This document shows, in pieces, positions 35,396 through 46,204 of a stretch of DNA of 64,000 nt. The stretch spans positions 987,670-1,051,669 of the forward strand of contig CAJNDT010001236.1 in NCBI GenBank assembly GCA_905221615.1, in the 5' to 3' direction. This DNA is from Symbiodinium sp. CCMP2592 (lineage: Eukaryota > Sar > Dinophyceae > Suessiales > Symbiodiniaceae). Every line of letters begins with the position of its first letter. Position 1 is the first letter of the stretch. The position numbers and the translations under genes were made by a program. The notes beneath the pieces are model-generated. The model worked only from the letters and a program-made list of their open reading frames with translations, had not been told where the DNA came from and did no database searches.

Positions 35396-36228
35396 GGTAT
35401 ACTCTAAACAGGAAGGTTGGAGCTGGGGCTATGTCGAGCCCTTTTTCAGGGTTTTTGGGGGCCGAGATCCCTGTAGCTTTGTGGGGTTTAGGGTTTAGTT
35501 GGTTTTGGGGTTTAGGGTTTAGGGTTCTTCACACAGCGTCTGTTTCGAGGGAGTTGTGGTAGGGCATGGGCAGTATGTCAATGTGATCAAGGTCAAGTTT
35601 CCGAAAATTAGGGGTAATTACCTTATTTTGATGATAAGGATCCTCTTATTTAGGGCTATATTAGGGTCCCCTATTTTCGGAGTTTCCCAAATGAAGAGGC
35701 ATAGTTATGTGACGAAGCATGTAGCTACTTCCAGGAGCGGCAGCGAAACCCGAAGCCCCATCTCCCACTCCCCAAAACTCTGAAAGCCCTAAACCCTAAA
35801 CCCTAAACCCTTATACAAACCCCAAACCCTAAACTCCTAAACCCTAAACCCCCTAAACCCTCAACTGTATAGACCCTAAACCCTAATTTGAACCTGAAGC
35901 CCTTAAGCCCACCGCTAGCCCTGTAGCCAAGCCCCAAGTTGGTATTCCAGGCCGAACGGCGATCTTTGCTGTTGCTGCTGCTCCTTGGCTTTTCAGACGT
36001 AGGGTTTACGATTTCAGTGCTTTCGGTTGATGATATAATTCCTGCATTACCTTAAGGGTTTAGGCCCCTAGGGTTTAGCGCCTAGGGTTTAGGGCCTAGG
36101 GTTTCCGCCCTAGGGTTTAGGGCCTAGGGTTTAGGCCCTAGGGTTTAGGGCCTAGGGTTTAGGCCGTAGGGTTTAGGGCCTAGGGTTTAGGCCCTAGGGT
36201 TTAGCGCCTAGGTTTTACTGTAGGGCGT

Positions 36229-36465
36229 ATTCTGCAAGAGGTTTTCCTTTTTAACGCCCCAATAAGCGAAACAATTCTGCAAGAGGTTTTCTTTCCTAAC
36301 GCACCAATAAGCGAAACAATTCTGCAAGAGGTTTTCCTTCCTAACGCCCCAATAAGCGAAACAATTCTGCAAGAGTTTTTCCTTCTTAAAGCTCCAATAA
36401 GCGAAGCAATTCTGCCAGAGATTTTACTTCCTAACGCCCCAATAAGCGAAACAATTCTGCAAGCG
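36229..36465. repeat. 45-bp tandem repeat (unit 3)
   Basis: This is the counterpart of the array at 9797-10031, with the same copy number and the same degenerate fourth and fifth copies. It shows common descent with unit 1 despite the different left-hand junction. Confidence 0.92.
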
Positions 36466-37123
36466 GTTGATTAACGAAGTTTCCCGCAGCATGGCATGAT
36501 GTGTTCTTTTTGTTTTTGTAGTATCTTGCGGCCATGTGTGCTATGATTCTATAAGCTAGGAAGAAGTTGTGTCCATTGTTAACAAAAAAACATCTGTACA
36601 AAGGCGAGATCGTATGCAAAATAAAAAGAATTATGAACAAAAGTTCCTAAAAAGAATCGTCTTCTATCCGAATATAAAATGAAGGTTGTTATTTCATACT
36701 GTGAGGGGAACCTTTGGGCGGGTGGGGTTTTGACTTGAAATAGCTTGACTTGAAATTTCCAAAGTCAGAGAAGCTGAACCCTAAACCCTAAACCCTATCT
36801 CCCCAAAGTGAGATTCTATGCTGGCCAGATCGTTGGGAGCCCCGAAGGGGTCGGTATGATCTATCGGTGTAGGGTTTAGGGTTAAGGGTTTAGGGTTTAG
36901 GGTTTCTATCGGGTACGCCTGGACCCCAATTGCTTAGGTAGGCCTTGTGTTCAAGGGTTGAGTGTCGGTGTAGAAGAGGCGTGTAAGTGGGATCCACAGG
37001 ACTTCCTAGTTGTCCTTGGGTTTAAAGTTTAGAGGTTCAGGGTCTTAGAGTTCAGACTCAGGGGATTAGGGTTTAGGGCGCTAGATATCCTGCTACTTCA
37101 GTTATTCAAGCTGTAAGGCCCTA

Positions 37124-37223
37124 CAGGGAACTCCAGAAAGTTGGAATATGGTTTCATGGTAGGATACCCCATAATTTACCATAGAAGGCTTAGGATAATC
37201 ATATTCCAACTTTCTGGCTTTTG
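37124..37223. mobile_element. Inverted-repeat element, family C, private to unit 3
   Basis: About 100 bp are inserted where unit 1 reads AAGGCCCTAAGGCCTACACC. The ends are AGGGAACTCCAGAAAGTTGG and CCAACTTTCTGGCTTTTG. Flanks are CCTA on the left and CCTTA on the right, so the target duplication is imperfect or differs from that of the unit 1 copy. The interior is, apart from a few bases, the reverse complement of the unit 1 private element at 2790-2888. Confidence 0.87.
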
Positions 37224-38042
37224 CCTTAAGGCCTACACCCTAAATCTCATTCTCGCCCCCCTCTTCCCTATGAGTAACCTGGTTTCAATGTTTACTTTCA
37301 CCACTGGCACATGTTTTTGTGCTTCAGAGTTCCTGCTTCGCAGTTCTGCTTTTAAAGTAGTATGATTATATGAGAACCATTGTGACAACGGTTTCCTTTA
37401 ATTTCGAGAGTCGTTATCGTGCGGTGGCATGCAGCATGGGACCCAACACTTGCATCCACTGCAAGCGCCGAACCTGTTCAAGGCCGCACCCTACACGTAA
37501 ACCCTGAGCCAGGGTTAGGGAAGCCTAAAGCCCTAAACTGAGACACTCAATCCCAAGCCAGGCAGCTCCTGCTCCAAGGGGCTGTGTCAGACTGAGACGA
37601 TGCCTGTTGCACGAACTGGGAGTTTTTCGAAAGTAGGGGACCCTTTAATACAATATCCTAAATGGTCGGATCCTTATTCTAAGGCCCCCAAAATAAGGTA
37701 CCCCTATTTTTCGGAAACTCCCAACTGGCTGGGTCAAAAAAGAACACCAGTGCGGCACATGCTTGCAACGAGGTATCGTTAGAAGAGTCGTCATCGGAGC
37801 GGCGAAATGCAGTATTGTCATATATCACGGTATACTCTAGAGCAAATATTATATATGTATGATATGCATAATTATTGGTTTCTTGTACTATAGAATGAGA
37901 GACGGCAGGATCCCATCATCAACTGCACTGATCGAGTCTGCTCTACTCCTTCGCCACTCTGCTCAAGTTAAGACAGTCCCGAAGCCAGAAGCACCCGCCT
38001 TCGATTGGGGTTCGCTCCCGCTACGGACACCCCAAGCTTGCA

Positions 38043-40034
38043 ATGATCAGCTACTCGGTGCTTCTTACCGGACTAGTACTTGGAGGATCATGGGACTTAG
38101 TAAGTAGGGCTCCTTAAATGGATCTAAATATAGGGTTCCTTAAAAGGATCTATAGGGCATATAAGCTTTATTAGGGTTTACTTGGAGGGTCATGGGACTT
38201 GGTAAGCAGGGTTATAAGTACCCTAATTGGGGATATAAGTAATTATAAGTATAGTTACCTCAATTATAACCTGGGGTACTAAGTCCCAGGACCCTTTAAG
38301 TAACCCTTGGCCTGGGTGTACCACTCGCAGGAGCCGAATGCATCGACTGTGCTTCGCACGAGGAGACGGTGCTGTTGCAGCGCATGAAGTCTTCGGAAGA
38401 TCACACTGCACCTTTGTCATAGTTGGGTAACATTTTACATGTTTATGGGTATCTAAACCAATAAGGAATAAACATGTTCATTTTTAATCCAATCCCAACA
38501 ATGAACTAGGCACTGGAAGCCGACGAGTGGAGGTGGCAAAAGCATGGCTACCCCAAGTGGAACTGCGAAGATGATGTTCGTGCAGCGCAGCAGGACTGGA
38601 GGGGAGCCATCCTCGACATCTCCGCCGCATACCTCGAGAATCTAGCCGGGTTTTTGGGGTTCAGTGGTTCTGAATAGGTAACCTTTAAGCTTTTGGGGTT
38701 TATAGAATCCGATTGACAAGGTTAACCTCTTCTGGGCTAGGGTGCTCAGCCCCTGAAGGTTTATGTAGGGCTCCTTTAAGGGATCCTTTAAAGGCTCCCT
38801 CAAGAGGGGTTGAGGGTTTAGGGGCTTGGGGCTAAATTTCTAGGTTCCCGAGCAGTACCGTACCCTTTTGCCGCTTGCTTTTTGGGCTCCCTTCTTGAAA
38901 CCATATAGTACGCAAACAGGGTGCCCTCACTATGAAGGGGCTACTGGGGAACCCAGGAATACTTCCAGTGGAGACTTTGTGACCGTGGCGAGTGATGCCA
39001 TCGAAATGCTTTACGGCTACGACATTGGGCCGGTGACCTTCAAGCCGACCCTGGCCGAAGAGGAGCCCTTCCGCCCCACTTTCGATGGTGCGTTGTCATA
39101 CTTCGTTGGATACGACGCCATGCAGGCCTTCAACGGCGGAGGCGGCATCCCGGAAGATAAAGGCTTTGCCATTAATGGTGGTGATGCGTGGTCAAAGGTC
39201 TTGTTTTTCAATGACCAGATCAGCTGCGTGGGGGATGTTGCGCTTGCCCAAGGGTACTACTACTTCAAGAATGCAACCTCCGGGGTGGAGACAGGCGTGG
39301 AGTACACCTTCGCGTACAAGAAGATGCCGGGAGGTGAGTTGAAGATCGTCGCCCACCACTCATCCCTGCCGGCTCCGCTGCCTGATCCAACTCCCACTTC
39401 GCCTCCTGCCCTTGATGGGGGCGATTTTATCCAGGAAGGCCAGACAGGGCATGTGGGCATTAAAGCACGTGCTTGGCCGATGAAGCCAGTTTGGTGGCGT
39501 GGCCGCGGCTTCAAAAGGAGTTACAGCGGCCCCAGCTGCGAGGATCGTGTTGCGGCAGCTCAAGAAGAATGGAAGGATGCGATCCTGAGCATCTCTGCCG
39601 CGTATGAGCAGGGCGGGACTAATTCAAGCTATGAGCAGATCGCAGTGGATGCAATCAGCAAGCTCTACAATTACGGCAAGTCCAAGGTGTTATTTAAGCC
39701 GACCCTCGCGATAGAGGATCCCTTCCGCGAGACATTCTCCGGTGCCGCATCTTACTTCCTCGGCTACAACGCCACGGAGGAGCAAGGAGGCTTCCCTGAA
39801 GACAAAGGCTTCGCCATCAATGGCGGAAAGACTTGGTCGGCCGTCAGATTTGTGAACAATCAGACCACCTGTGTGGGGGATGTCGCGCTAGCACAGGGCT
39901 ACTACTTCTTCACCGACGCAGTCACCGAGAACGAAACCGGGGTCGAGTATACCTTTGCCTACGAGAAGAGGAAGACAGGGGAGTTGAAGATCATTGCCCA
40001 CCACTCCTCCTTGCCGGCATCTTATGGTCGATGA
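38043..40034 (+). CDS. Secreted tandem SnoaL/NTF2-like protein, copy 3 (four exons)
   Basis: This gene has the same structure as copies 1 and 2. Exons are 38043-38076, 38301-38407, 38510-38637 and 38957-40034, and the predicted protein is 448 residues. Exon 4 translates identically to the other two copies despite silent differences (for example GGCTACGACATT and GCCGAAGAGGAG, which match the fourth copy rather than copies 1-2). That pattern suggests past gene conversion or retained ancestral states. The two NTF2-like domains show all motifs described for copy 1. The biological role is not known. Confidence 0.8.
38079..38300. mobile_element. Family A element, intron 1 of copy 3
   Basis: This is the counterpart of 11565-11786, with a few base changes (AAAAGGATCTATAGGGCATA inside), flanked by TA. 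Confidence 0.83.
38408..38509. mobile_element. GC-AG introner-like insertion, intron 2 of copy 3
   Basis: This is the counterpart of 11894-11995 with identical borders and GCAC repeats. Confidence 0.83.
38638..38956. mobile_element. GA-AG introner-like insertion, intron 3 of copy 3
   Basis: This is the counterpart of 12124-12442 with GAAT repeats and the same borders. It carries small changes near the inner GGTTAACC. Confidence 0.8.
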
Positions 40035-41900
40035 ACGTATGCCGCGCCCTAGACACCCTAAACCTATGTCAGCGGTTTTTGCCCAATGATGCTCAGCTTG
40101 AAGGGTAATGCAGGATTTATAGCATCCTCCGCAGTTTAGGGCGTTTAGTGGTCAGAATTTCCTTGTGTACTTGTTGTTTCCCGGGGCACTCTTCTCCGCA
40201 CGGATTCGTTTTGTAGTGGGCACTCCGTTGGGCACTCCCTTGCGCAACATCTTTCTCATAGAGTGGCGCACTCACTTCTGTGGACAACTATACGTTTGTG
40301 TTAGCGAGGTTTGTGCCAGGTGAACCAAAGCCCCATGCAGCTGTTCTTTGGCACAGCGGAAAAGCCCACCCCAATCCGCGGCAAAGCCGCAATTTTGCCA
40401 CAAGTGGCTGTCTCAGCTGATTGCTAGTATCCAGCCACAAATGGCACTTTATAGTAAGCAGCAATTACTGCTGTTTTGCGCCACGATTGGAGCACAGAGG
40501 GGTGTCAGAAGTAACATCAAAAAACAGTGTTGCAAGTGCACGGGCATGCGGGCTTGCTGTCTTACCGCGACACATCCTGAAGGCAGTATACATGGCATGC
40601 CAGCATTTTGGAGTATTCGCACCTGCTAGGCTCTGCAAGGGATCATACAAGCAGGCCAGCAGCCCAACAAGAAGAAACGCTGGTTCGACATTCTTCGACT
40701 CTTCGACGAGCAACGTACGCAAGACACGGCTTAAACCACGGACAACGGGCCGTTGAGTGCAGCCCCTTATGCTGCGAGCACCCCCCGGGCCGGTCCCAGC
40801 ACTGTTAAGTCCCCTTGGCAATATTTCGGAAATTTTGGAAATTTTGGAACTTCTGGAATTGATTTTCAATGGGCTGATTGTGACCCTTCGGATGACAGAC
40901 CATGCACTATGACTCACTTGCAAAGGCAAGGTCTGTTTAGACGATTGTCAGTGTTTATATATATACTTAAAAAAATGGTACTCCTACGAATACTATTACC
41001 AATACAAATACTGACATTGATCATTTGCTGACTGCCCAAGCTAATACCAGCATTAACACGAATATTCACACTTTTTTAAGCCAATACGAATAGGCACCAT
41101 ACAAATACTAATAATGATTAATGCTGACGTTCATACTCCTACGCATATCAATAATTATGCCCATATCGGTAGTAGTGTATCTCAATACCAATACTAGTAC
41201 ACACCTGCATATACCAATGTACATAAATATACATACCACTATACTAAAGTACAAATACATTAGCTCATGCATGTATTTATCTGTTAGTATTTTCATGTAA
41301 TCAGGAGTAATACTAATATAAGACAAACGTTCATGCGAATACATAACTTCATTTTAATACTAGCACTAGCACTAGCACTATTACTAATACCAATCACACT
41401 GTTTATACCAACACCAAGATTTACATAAGTATTGATACTCCTACGGATACTACTGCGTATACTCTTATGCTGTTAACAGCAATGCTGTCACCAATACTAA
41501 TACTGACATTGATAACTTGTTGAATATCAAGATAATGCCAGTATTAATACCATTATTAACACTTATACTAAGGCTAATGCGACTATGGATAATCCTAATA
41601 CGAATATTGACATTAATACTCCTACGAATACCAATAGTCATATTCATATTGATGTGACGACTAATACCATTACAAAAGACACGTGCATATGCTAATGCAC
41701 ACCAGAACAAATACCATTATCTTAAAATGCCGATATGTATCAATGCATTCATGTACTGATGTTTTAGGACAAGCATATACCCATATACCAATGTAACAAT
41801 ACACTACTTGTTAATGTGTGAATATACTATACAAGTATGTTATTATACTAGTATGCTACTATACTAGTATACGACTACTGTAATATGCAAGTATACCGAC

Positions 41901-43100
41901 AGTGGCCCTATTTTATAGACTGTTACTGTATGGGGGCCGTACCCAAAGTATCCCCCACAACAATACCCAGGACCCTTTGGGATTTAGAGGTTCTTAAAGA
42001 CCGCCAGGCCATGCTAACTCTGTTTTTTTGCAGCAGCGCCTGCTGGCGCAGCTTGAGTGCTTCCTTTTCATGGTTCTGGCTGTGGTGAGAAGAAGTGTTG
42101 CTGTTGCATTAGCTACGAGAAGCGAGGAATCAAGGCTACAGCTACCTGGTGCCTCACATCTGATATCATTTTCCCATGAATGCCTCTGAACCATAGAGCA
42201 AGTGTGAAACCCAATAGCCCTACGCCCTTGAGCGAAAAGTTTGAGAACCCCCCCGGCCCCAAGCCAACACACACACACGCACACACAGCTGAACCATTGA
42301 GTTTTTTTCATTGGGTAATTGCCCATCATAGGACCGTCTACCATTCGCCATTCTACAGACACCTACACCGTAAACCTAAAGTTTAAGCCCTAAGCCCCAT
42401 AAACCTCAAGTGTTAAACACGAAGCGCTAACGCCCTAGAACCTAAACCCCATGTTCATATAGAACCTTGAGCTTTCCGTTCATGTTCCGCAAGATCGGCT
42501 CCTGATGCGAGGGGCAGCGTTCAATTGGTCTTGGGTATTCTTGGGGTTTGGGGTGTAGGGCTTCGGGTTAAGGGGTTTAGGATTTAGGGTATTTAGGGGC
42601 TATAAGGATTTAGGGTTTAGGTCTATGTGCTCATATAGGGTTTACCTTAAGCACTTACATAGGTACATAGGGGTACTTAAGGCCTGAGTATAGACTAAAT
42701 GGGTACATGGACGCTTCGGGTATTCTCGGACTTCATAGGGATAAAAGATTGATTTGTGTTTCGGGGTTAGGCGACTAGGGCCTTGCTGTCCTGTGCTGTC
42801 TGTTACAAAGCTGATGAATTTGCGATTTATTGTCGACCATGTTTCTTATGATGCTTTGAGTTGTTGTAGTGCGACGGCTTGTAGCACGAGCCAGAAAACT
42901 TGAAGGACTGCAAGCAGCAAGCACTGGCAACGCTGCAGCTTAGAAGGGCTTAGGGAACCCTCAACCGTAAACCCTAAACCCTAAACCCTGAACCCTAAAC
43001 CCTAAACCCTGAACCCTAAACCCTAAACCGTAAGCTTGAGCACTAAACTCCAAGCCAGGCAGCTCCTGCTCCAAGAGGGCGTGTGTGAGACTGAGACGAT
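41901..43100. other. Spacer between unit 3 and the fourth gene copy
   Basis: About 41930-41985 carries AAGTATCCCCCACAACAATA followed by CAGGACCCTTTGGG, shared with about 48384-48420, so it is probably another dispersed element. A good splice-acceptor look-alike, TGCTAACTCTGTTTTTTTGC ending in CAG at 42033, is followed by an open stretch of Gln/Leu/Ala codons and a GTGAGA at about 42086. A CA microsatellite lies at about 42268-42288. From about 42800 on, distant homology to the upstream flank of the unit genes begins, with a CCCTAAA run at 42965-43030. No clear gene. Confidence 0.5.
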
Positions 43101-43105
43101 GCGTG

Positions 43106-43225
43106 CTTGGAGGATCATGGGACTTAGTAAGTAGGGTTATAAGTACCTTAATTGGGGTTATAAGTAATTATAAGTACAGTTACCTTAATTATAACACTAG
43201 TTACTAGGTCCCATGACCCTTTAAG
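43106..43225. mobile_element. Family A element upstream of the fourth gene copy
   Basis: A 120-bp element has ends CTTGGAGGATCATGGGACTT and the inverse ...GGTCCCATGACCCTTTAAG. The flanks are TG on both sides; the unit 1 sequence GATGCCTGTTGCAC gives a plausible empty site. It lies about 195 bp before the start codon, while the unit genes have a family E element near the same place. Confidence 0.82.
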
Positions 43226-43419
43226 TGTTGCACAGAGAGCCATGGTCCAAAAAGAACAGCACCGGCCGCTCTCAACGGCACATGTTTGCATCGGAAATCC
43301 AGCGCTGATCGAGTCTGTTCTACTCCTTGGCCGCTCTGCTCAAGTTAAGACAGTCCCGAAGCCAGAAGCACCCGCCTTCGATTGGGGTTCGCTCCCGCTA
43401 CGGACACCCCAAGCTTGCA

Positions 43420-44850
43420 ATGATCAGCTACGCGGTGCTTCTGACTGGGCTAGTAACCCTTGGTCTTGGTGTACCACTCGCAGGAGCCGAATGTATTGAC
43501 TGCGATTCGCACGAGGAGACGGTGCTGTTGCAACGCATGAAGTCTTCGGAAGATCACACTGCACTGGGAGCCGACGAGTGGAGGTGGCAAAAGCATGGCT
43601 ACCCCAAGTGGAACTGCGAAGATGATGTTCGTGCAGCGCAGCAGGACTGGAGGGGAGCCATCCTCGACATCTCCGCGGCATACCGGGAGAATACTTCCAG
43701 TGGAGAATTTGTGACCGTGGCGATTGATGCCATCGAAAACCTCTACGGCTACGACATTGGGCCGGTGACCTTCAAGCCGACCCTGGCCGAAGAGGAGCCC
43801 TTCCGCCCCACTTTTGATGGTGCATTGTCATACTTCGTTGGATACGACGCCATGCAGGCCTTCAACGGCGGTGGCGGCATCCCGGAAGATAAAGGCTTTG
43901 CCATTGCAGGTGGTGATACGTGGTCAAAGGTCTTGTTCTTCAATGACCAGATCAGCTGCGTGGGGGATGTTGCGCTTGCCCAAGGGTACTACTACTTCAA
44001 GAATGCAACCTCCGGAGTGGAGACAGGCGTGGAGTACACCTTCGCGTACAAGAAGATGTGGGAAGGTGAGTTGAAGATCGTCGCCCACCACTCTTCACTG
44101 CCGGCTCCACTGCCAGATCCAACTCCCACTTCGCCAGCCCCGGCCCCTGCCCCTGCCGACCCCGTTCAGGTGACCGCTCCCTCCGGCCCTGAACTGTCGG
44201 GCACTGGCCCCTCCCCGGCCCCCGATTTGATCCAGGAAGGCCAGACAGGAGCTGCAAGCATCAAAGCACGTGCTTGGCCGATGAAGCCTTGGCCCATGAA
44301 GCCAGTTTGGTGGCGTGGCCGCGGCTTCAAAAGGAGTTACAGCGGCCCCAGCTGCGAGGATCGTGTTGCGGCAGCTCAAGAAGAATGGAAGGATGCGATC
44401 CTGAGCATCTCTGCCGCGTATCAGCAGGGCGGGACTAACTCAAGCTATGAGCAGATCGCAGTGGATGCAATCAGCAAGCTCTACAATTACGGCGAGTCCA
44501 AGGTGTTATTTAAGCCGACCCTCGCGATAGAGGATCCCTTCCGCGAGACATTCTCCGGTGCCGCATCTTACTTCCTCGGCTACAACGCCACGGAGGAGCA
44601 AGGAGGCTTCCCTGAAGACAAAGGCTTTGCTATCAATGCCGGTAAGACTTGGTCGGCGGTTGAGTTTGTGAACAATCAGACCACCTGTGTGGGGGATGTC
44701 GCGCTGGCACAGGGCTACTACTTCTTCACCGACAACGTCACCGGGAACGAAACCGGGGTCGAGTATACCTTTGCCTACGAGAAGAAGAAGACAGGGGAGT
44801 TGAAGATCATCGCCCACCACTCCTCCTTGCCGGCATCTTATGGTCGATGA
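43420..44850 (+). CDS. Secreted tandem SnoaL/NTF2-like protein, copy 4 (uninterrupted, 476 aa)
   Basis: A single open frame extends upstream to 43327, but I choose the ATG at 43420 because it starts a clean signal peptide (MISYAVLLTGLVTLGLG, then small residues to Ala-Gly-Ala) and matches copies 1-3. The mature part has CIDC and TVLLQ segments. NTF2-like domain 1 spans residues about 65-226, followed by a Pro/Ala-rich linker (about 227-310, longer than in copies 1-3) and domain 2 (about 311-476). Both domains share FKPTLA, FR.TF.GA.SYF.GY, EDKGFAI, GDVALAQGYY, VEYTFAY and AHHSSLP. These match a SnoaL-like family found in bacteria and algae, with no assigned reaction here. None of the three insertions of copies 1-3 is present. 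Homology to the units continues upstream and downstream of the gene, so this is a genomic duplicate and not simply a processed retrocopy. Confidence 0.88.
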   Translation: MISYAVLLTGLVTLGLGVPLAGAECIDCDSHEETVLLQRMKSSEDHTALGADEWRWQKHGYPKWNCEDDVRAAQQDWRGAILDISAAYRENTSSGEFVTVAIDAIENLYGYDIGPVTFKPTLAEEEPFRPTFDGALSYFVGYDAMQAFNGGGGIPEDKGFAIAGGDTWSKVLFFNDQISCVGDVALAQGYYYFKNATSGVETGVEYTFAYKKMWEGELKIVAHHSSLPAPLPDPTPTSPAPAPAPADPVQVTAPSGPELSGTGPSPAPDLIQEGQTGAASIKARAWPMKPWPMKPVWWRGRGFKRSYSGPSCEDRVAAAQEEWKDAILSISAAYQQGGTNSSYEQIAVDAISKLYNYGESKVLFKPTLAIEDPFRETFSGAASYFLGYNATEEQGGFPEDKGFAINAGKTWSAVEFVNNQTTCVGDVALAQGYYFFTDNVTGNETGVEYTFAYEKKKTGELKIIAHHSSLPASYGR

Positions 44851-45900
44851 ACGTACGCCCCGCCCTAGACGCCCTAAACCTATGTCAGCGGTTTTTGCCC
44901 AATGATGCTCAGCTTGAAGAGCTTGGAGTGATTGAGGAAAGGCCATGTGGCCTCCTGCGCATGAGGTGTAACTTTTGATGACATAAATCCTGCATATTCT
45001 TAAGGACCCTAAACCATGGGAATTATGGCATATTCCTTGTTATGGGAATGCAGGATTTATATCATCCTTCGAAGTTTAGGGGCGTTTAGTGGTCAGAATT
45101 TACTTGTGTACTTGTTGTTTCCCGGGGGACTCTTCTCCGCGCGGATTCGTTTTGCAGTGGGCACTCCGTTGGGCACTCCCTTGCGCAACATCTTTCTCAT
45201 AGAGTCGCGCACTCACTTCTGTGGACAACTATACGTTTGTGCTAGCGAGGTTTGTGCCAGGTGAACCAAAGCCCCATGCAGCTGTTTTTGGCACAGCGGA
45301 AAAGCCCACCCCAATCCGCGGCAAAGCCGCAATTTTGCCACAAGTGGCTGTCTCAGCTGAGTGCTTGTATCCAGCCACGAATGGCACTTTGTAAGCAGCA
45401 ATTACTGCTGATTTGCTCCACGATTAGAGCACAGAGGGGTGTCAGAAGTAACATCAAAAAAACGTGTTGCAAGTGCACGGGCATGCGGGCTTGCTGTCTT
45501 ACCGCGACACATCCTGAAGGCAGTATGCTTGGCATGCTAGCATTTCGGAGTATTCGCACCTGCTAGGCTCTGCAAGGGATCATACAAGCAGGCCAGCAGC
45601 CCAACAAGAAGAAACGCTTCTTCGACATTCTTCGACTCTTCGACGAGCACCGTACGCAAGACACGGCTTAAACCACGGACAATAGGCCGTTGAGTGCAGC
45701 CCCTTGCTGCGAGTACCCCCGAAGCCGGTCCCAGTCCCAGCACTGTCAGGTCCCCTTGGCAATGATGTTTGTTATGACCCCATACCACTAGCATGCTTGA
45801 CTCACATCACTACAGTACATACGGCTTTACTACCTGGATTGCGCGTAGTGTATGTAAATTCCCAGACCCGAACCCCCCCAAAGAAGGAGCTAGGAAGAGT
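44851..45900 (+). other. 3' flank of the fourth gene copy
   Basis: This is homologous to 13521-14290 of unit 1. A family H inverted-repeat element (about 44975-45068) is intact here, while the units retain only its right end after a deletion of roughly 130-150 bp. Homology to the units fades at about 45770. Small indels relative to the units rule out conserved coding. Confidence 0.6.
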
Positions 45901-45915
45901 TCCAGCACAGCCCTG

Positions 45916-45980
45916 GAAACCGCCTTTTTAGGATCCTAGAAACCGCCTTTTTAGGATCCTAGAAACCGCCTTTTTAGGGA
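45916..45980. repeat. 23-bp tandem repeat, three copies
   Basis: GAAACCGCCTTTTTAGGATC plus CTA is repeated at 45916, 45939 and 45962. It is short and contiguous and has no coding meaning. Confidence 0.9.
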
Positions 45981-46096
45981 TAAGGCAAGGTTTTGGGATC
46001 GCTTGCTGCGAGTAGCCATGGCGGCCCCCGAGAAGAGCGAGAATTCCTCAGCGGTAGCTTGGCTCGTGGATACTCCCAATTATGGTTTCCTTACAT

Positions 46097-46204
46097 GGGA
46101 GTTTCCGAAAATTAGGCCATAGGGGTACCTTATCGTGGGGTCCTTGTAATCAGGATCCTGCTATTTAAGGTATAATATTAGGGTCCCCTATTTTCGGAAA
46201 CTCC
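46097..46204. mobile_element. Inverted-repeat element, family E
   Basis: The ends TGGGAGTTTCCGAAAATTAG and ATTTTCGGAAACTCCTA are flanked by TACA on both sides. The interior GGATCCTGCTATTTAAGGTA matches the family E copies in the tandem units. Confidence 0.75.

Larger units (their letters stand above)
29223..41900 (+). repeat. Tandem segmental duplication, unit 3 (about 12.7 kb, right end truncated)
   Basis: The third copy follows unit 2 directly. It ends at about 41900, where homology to the other units stops in the AT-rich block about 130 bp before the unit end seen in unit 2. Around 36055 the sequence jumps from the position equivalent to unit 1 base 7719 to that of about 9625, within TTTAGGG-type repeats. 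About 1.9 kb of the unit 1 arrangement is therefore absent. An inverted-repeat element is inserted at about 37124-37223 that is absent at this site in units 1 and 2. The gene is at 38043-40034. Confidence 0.92.
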
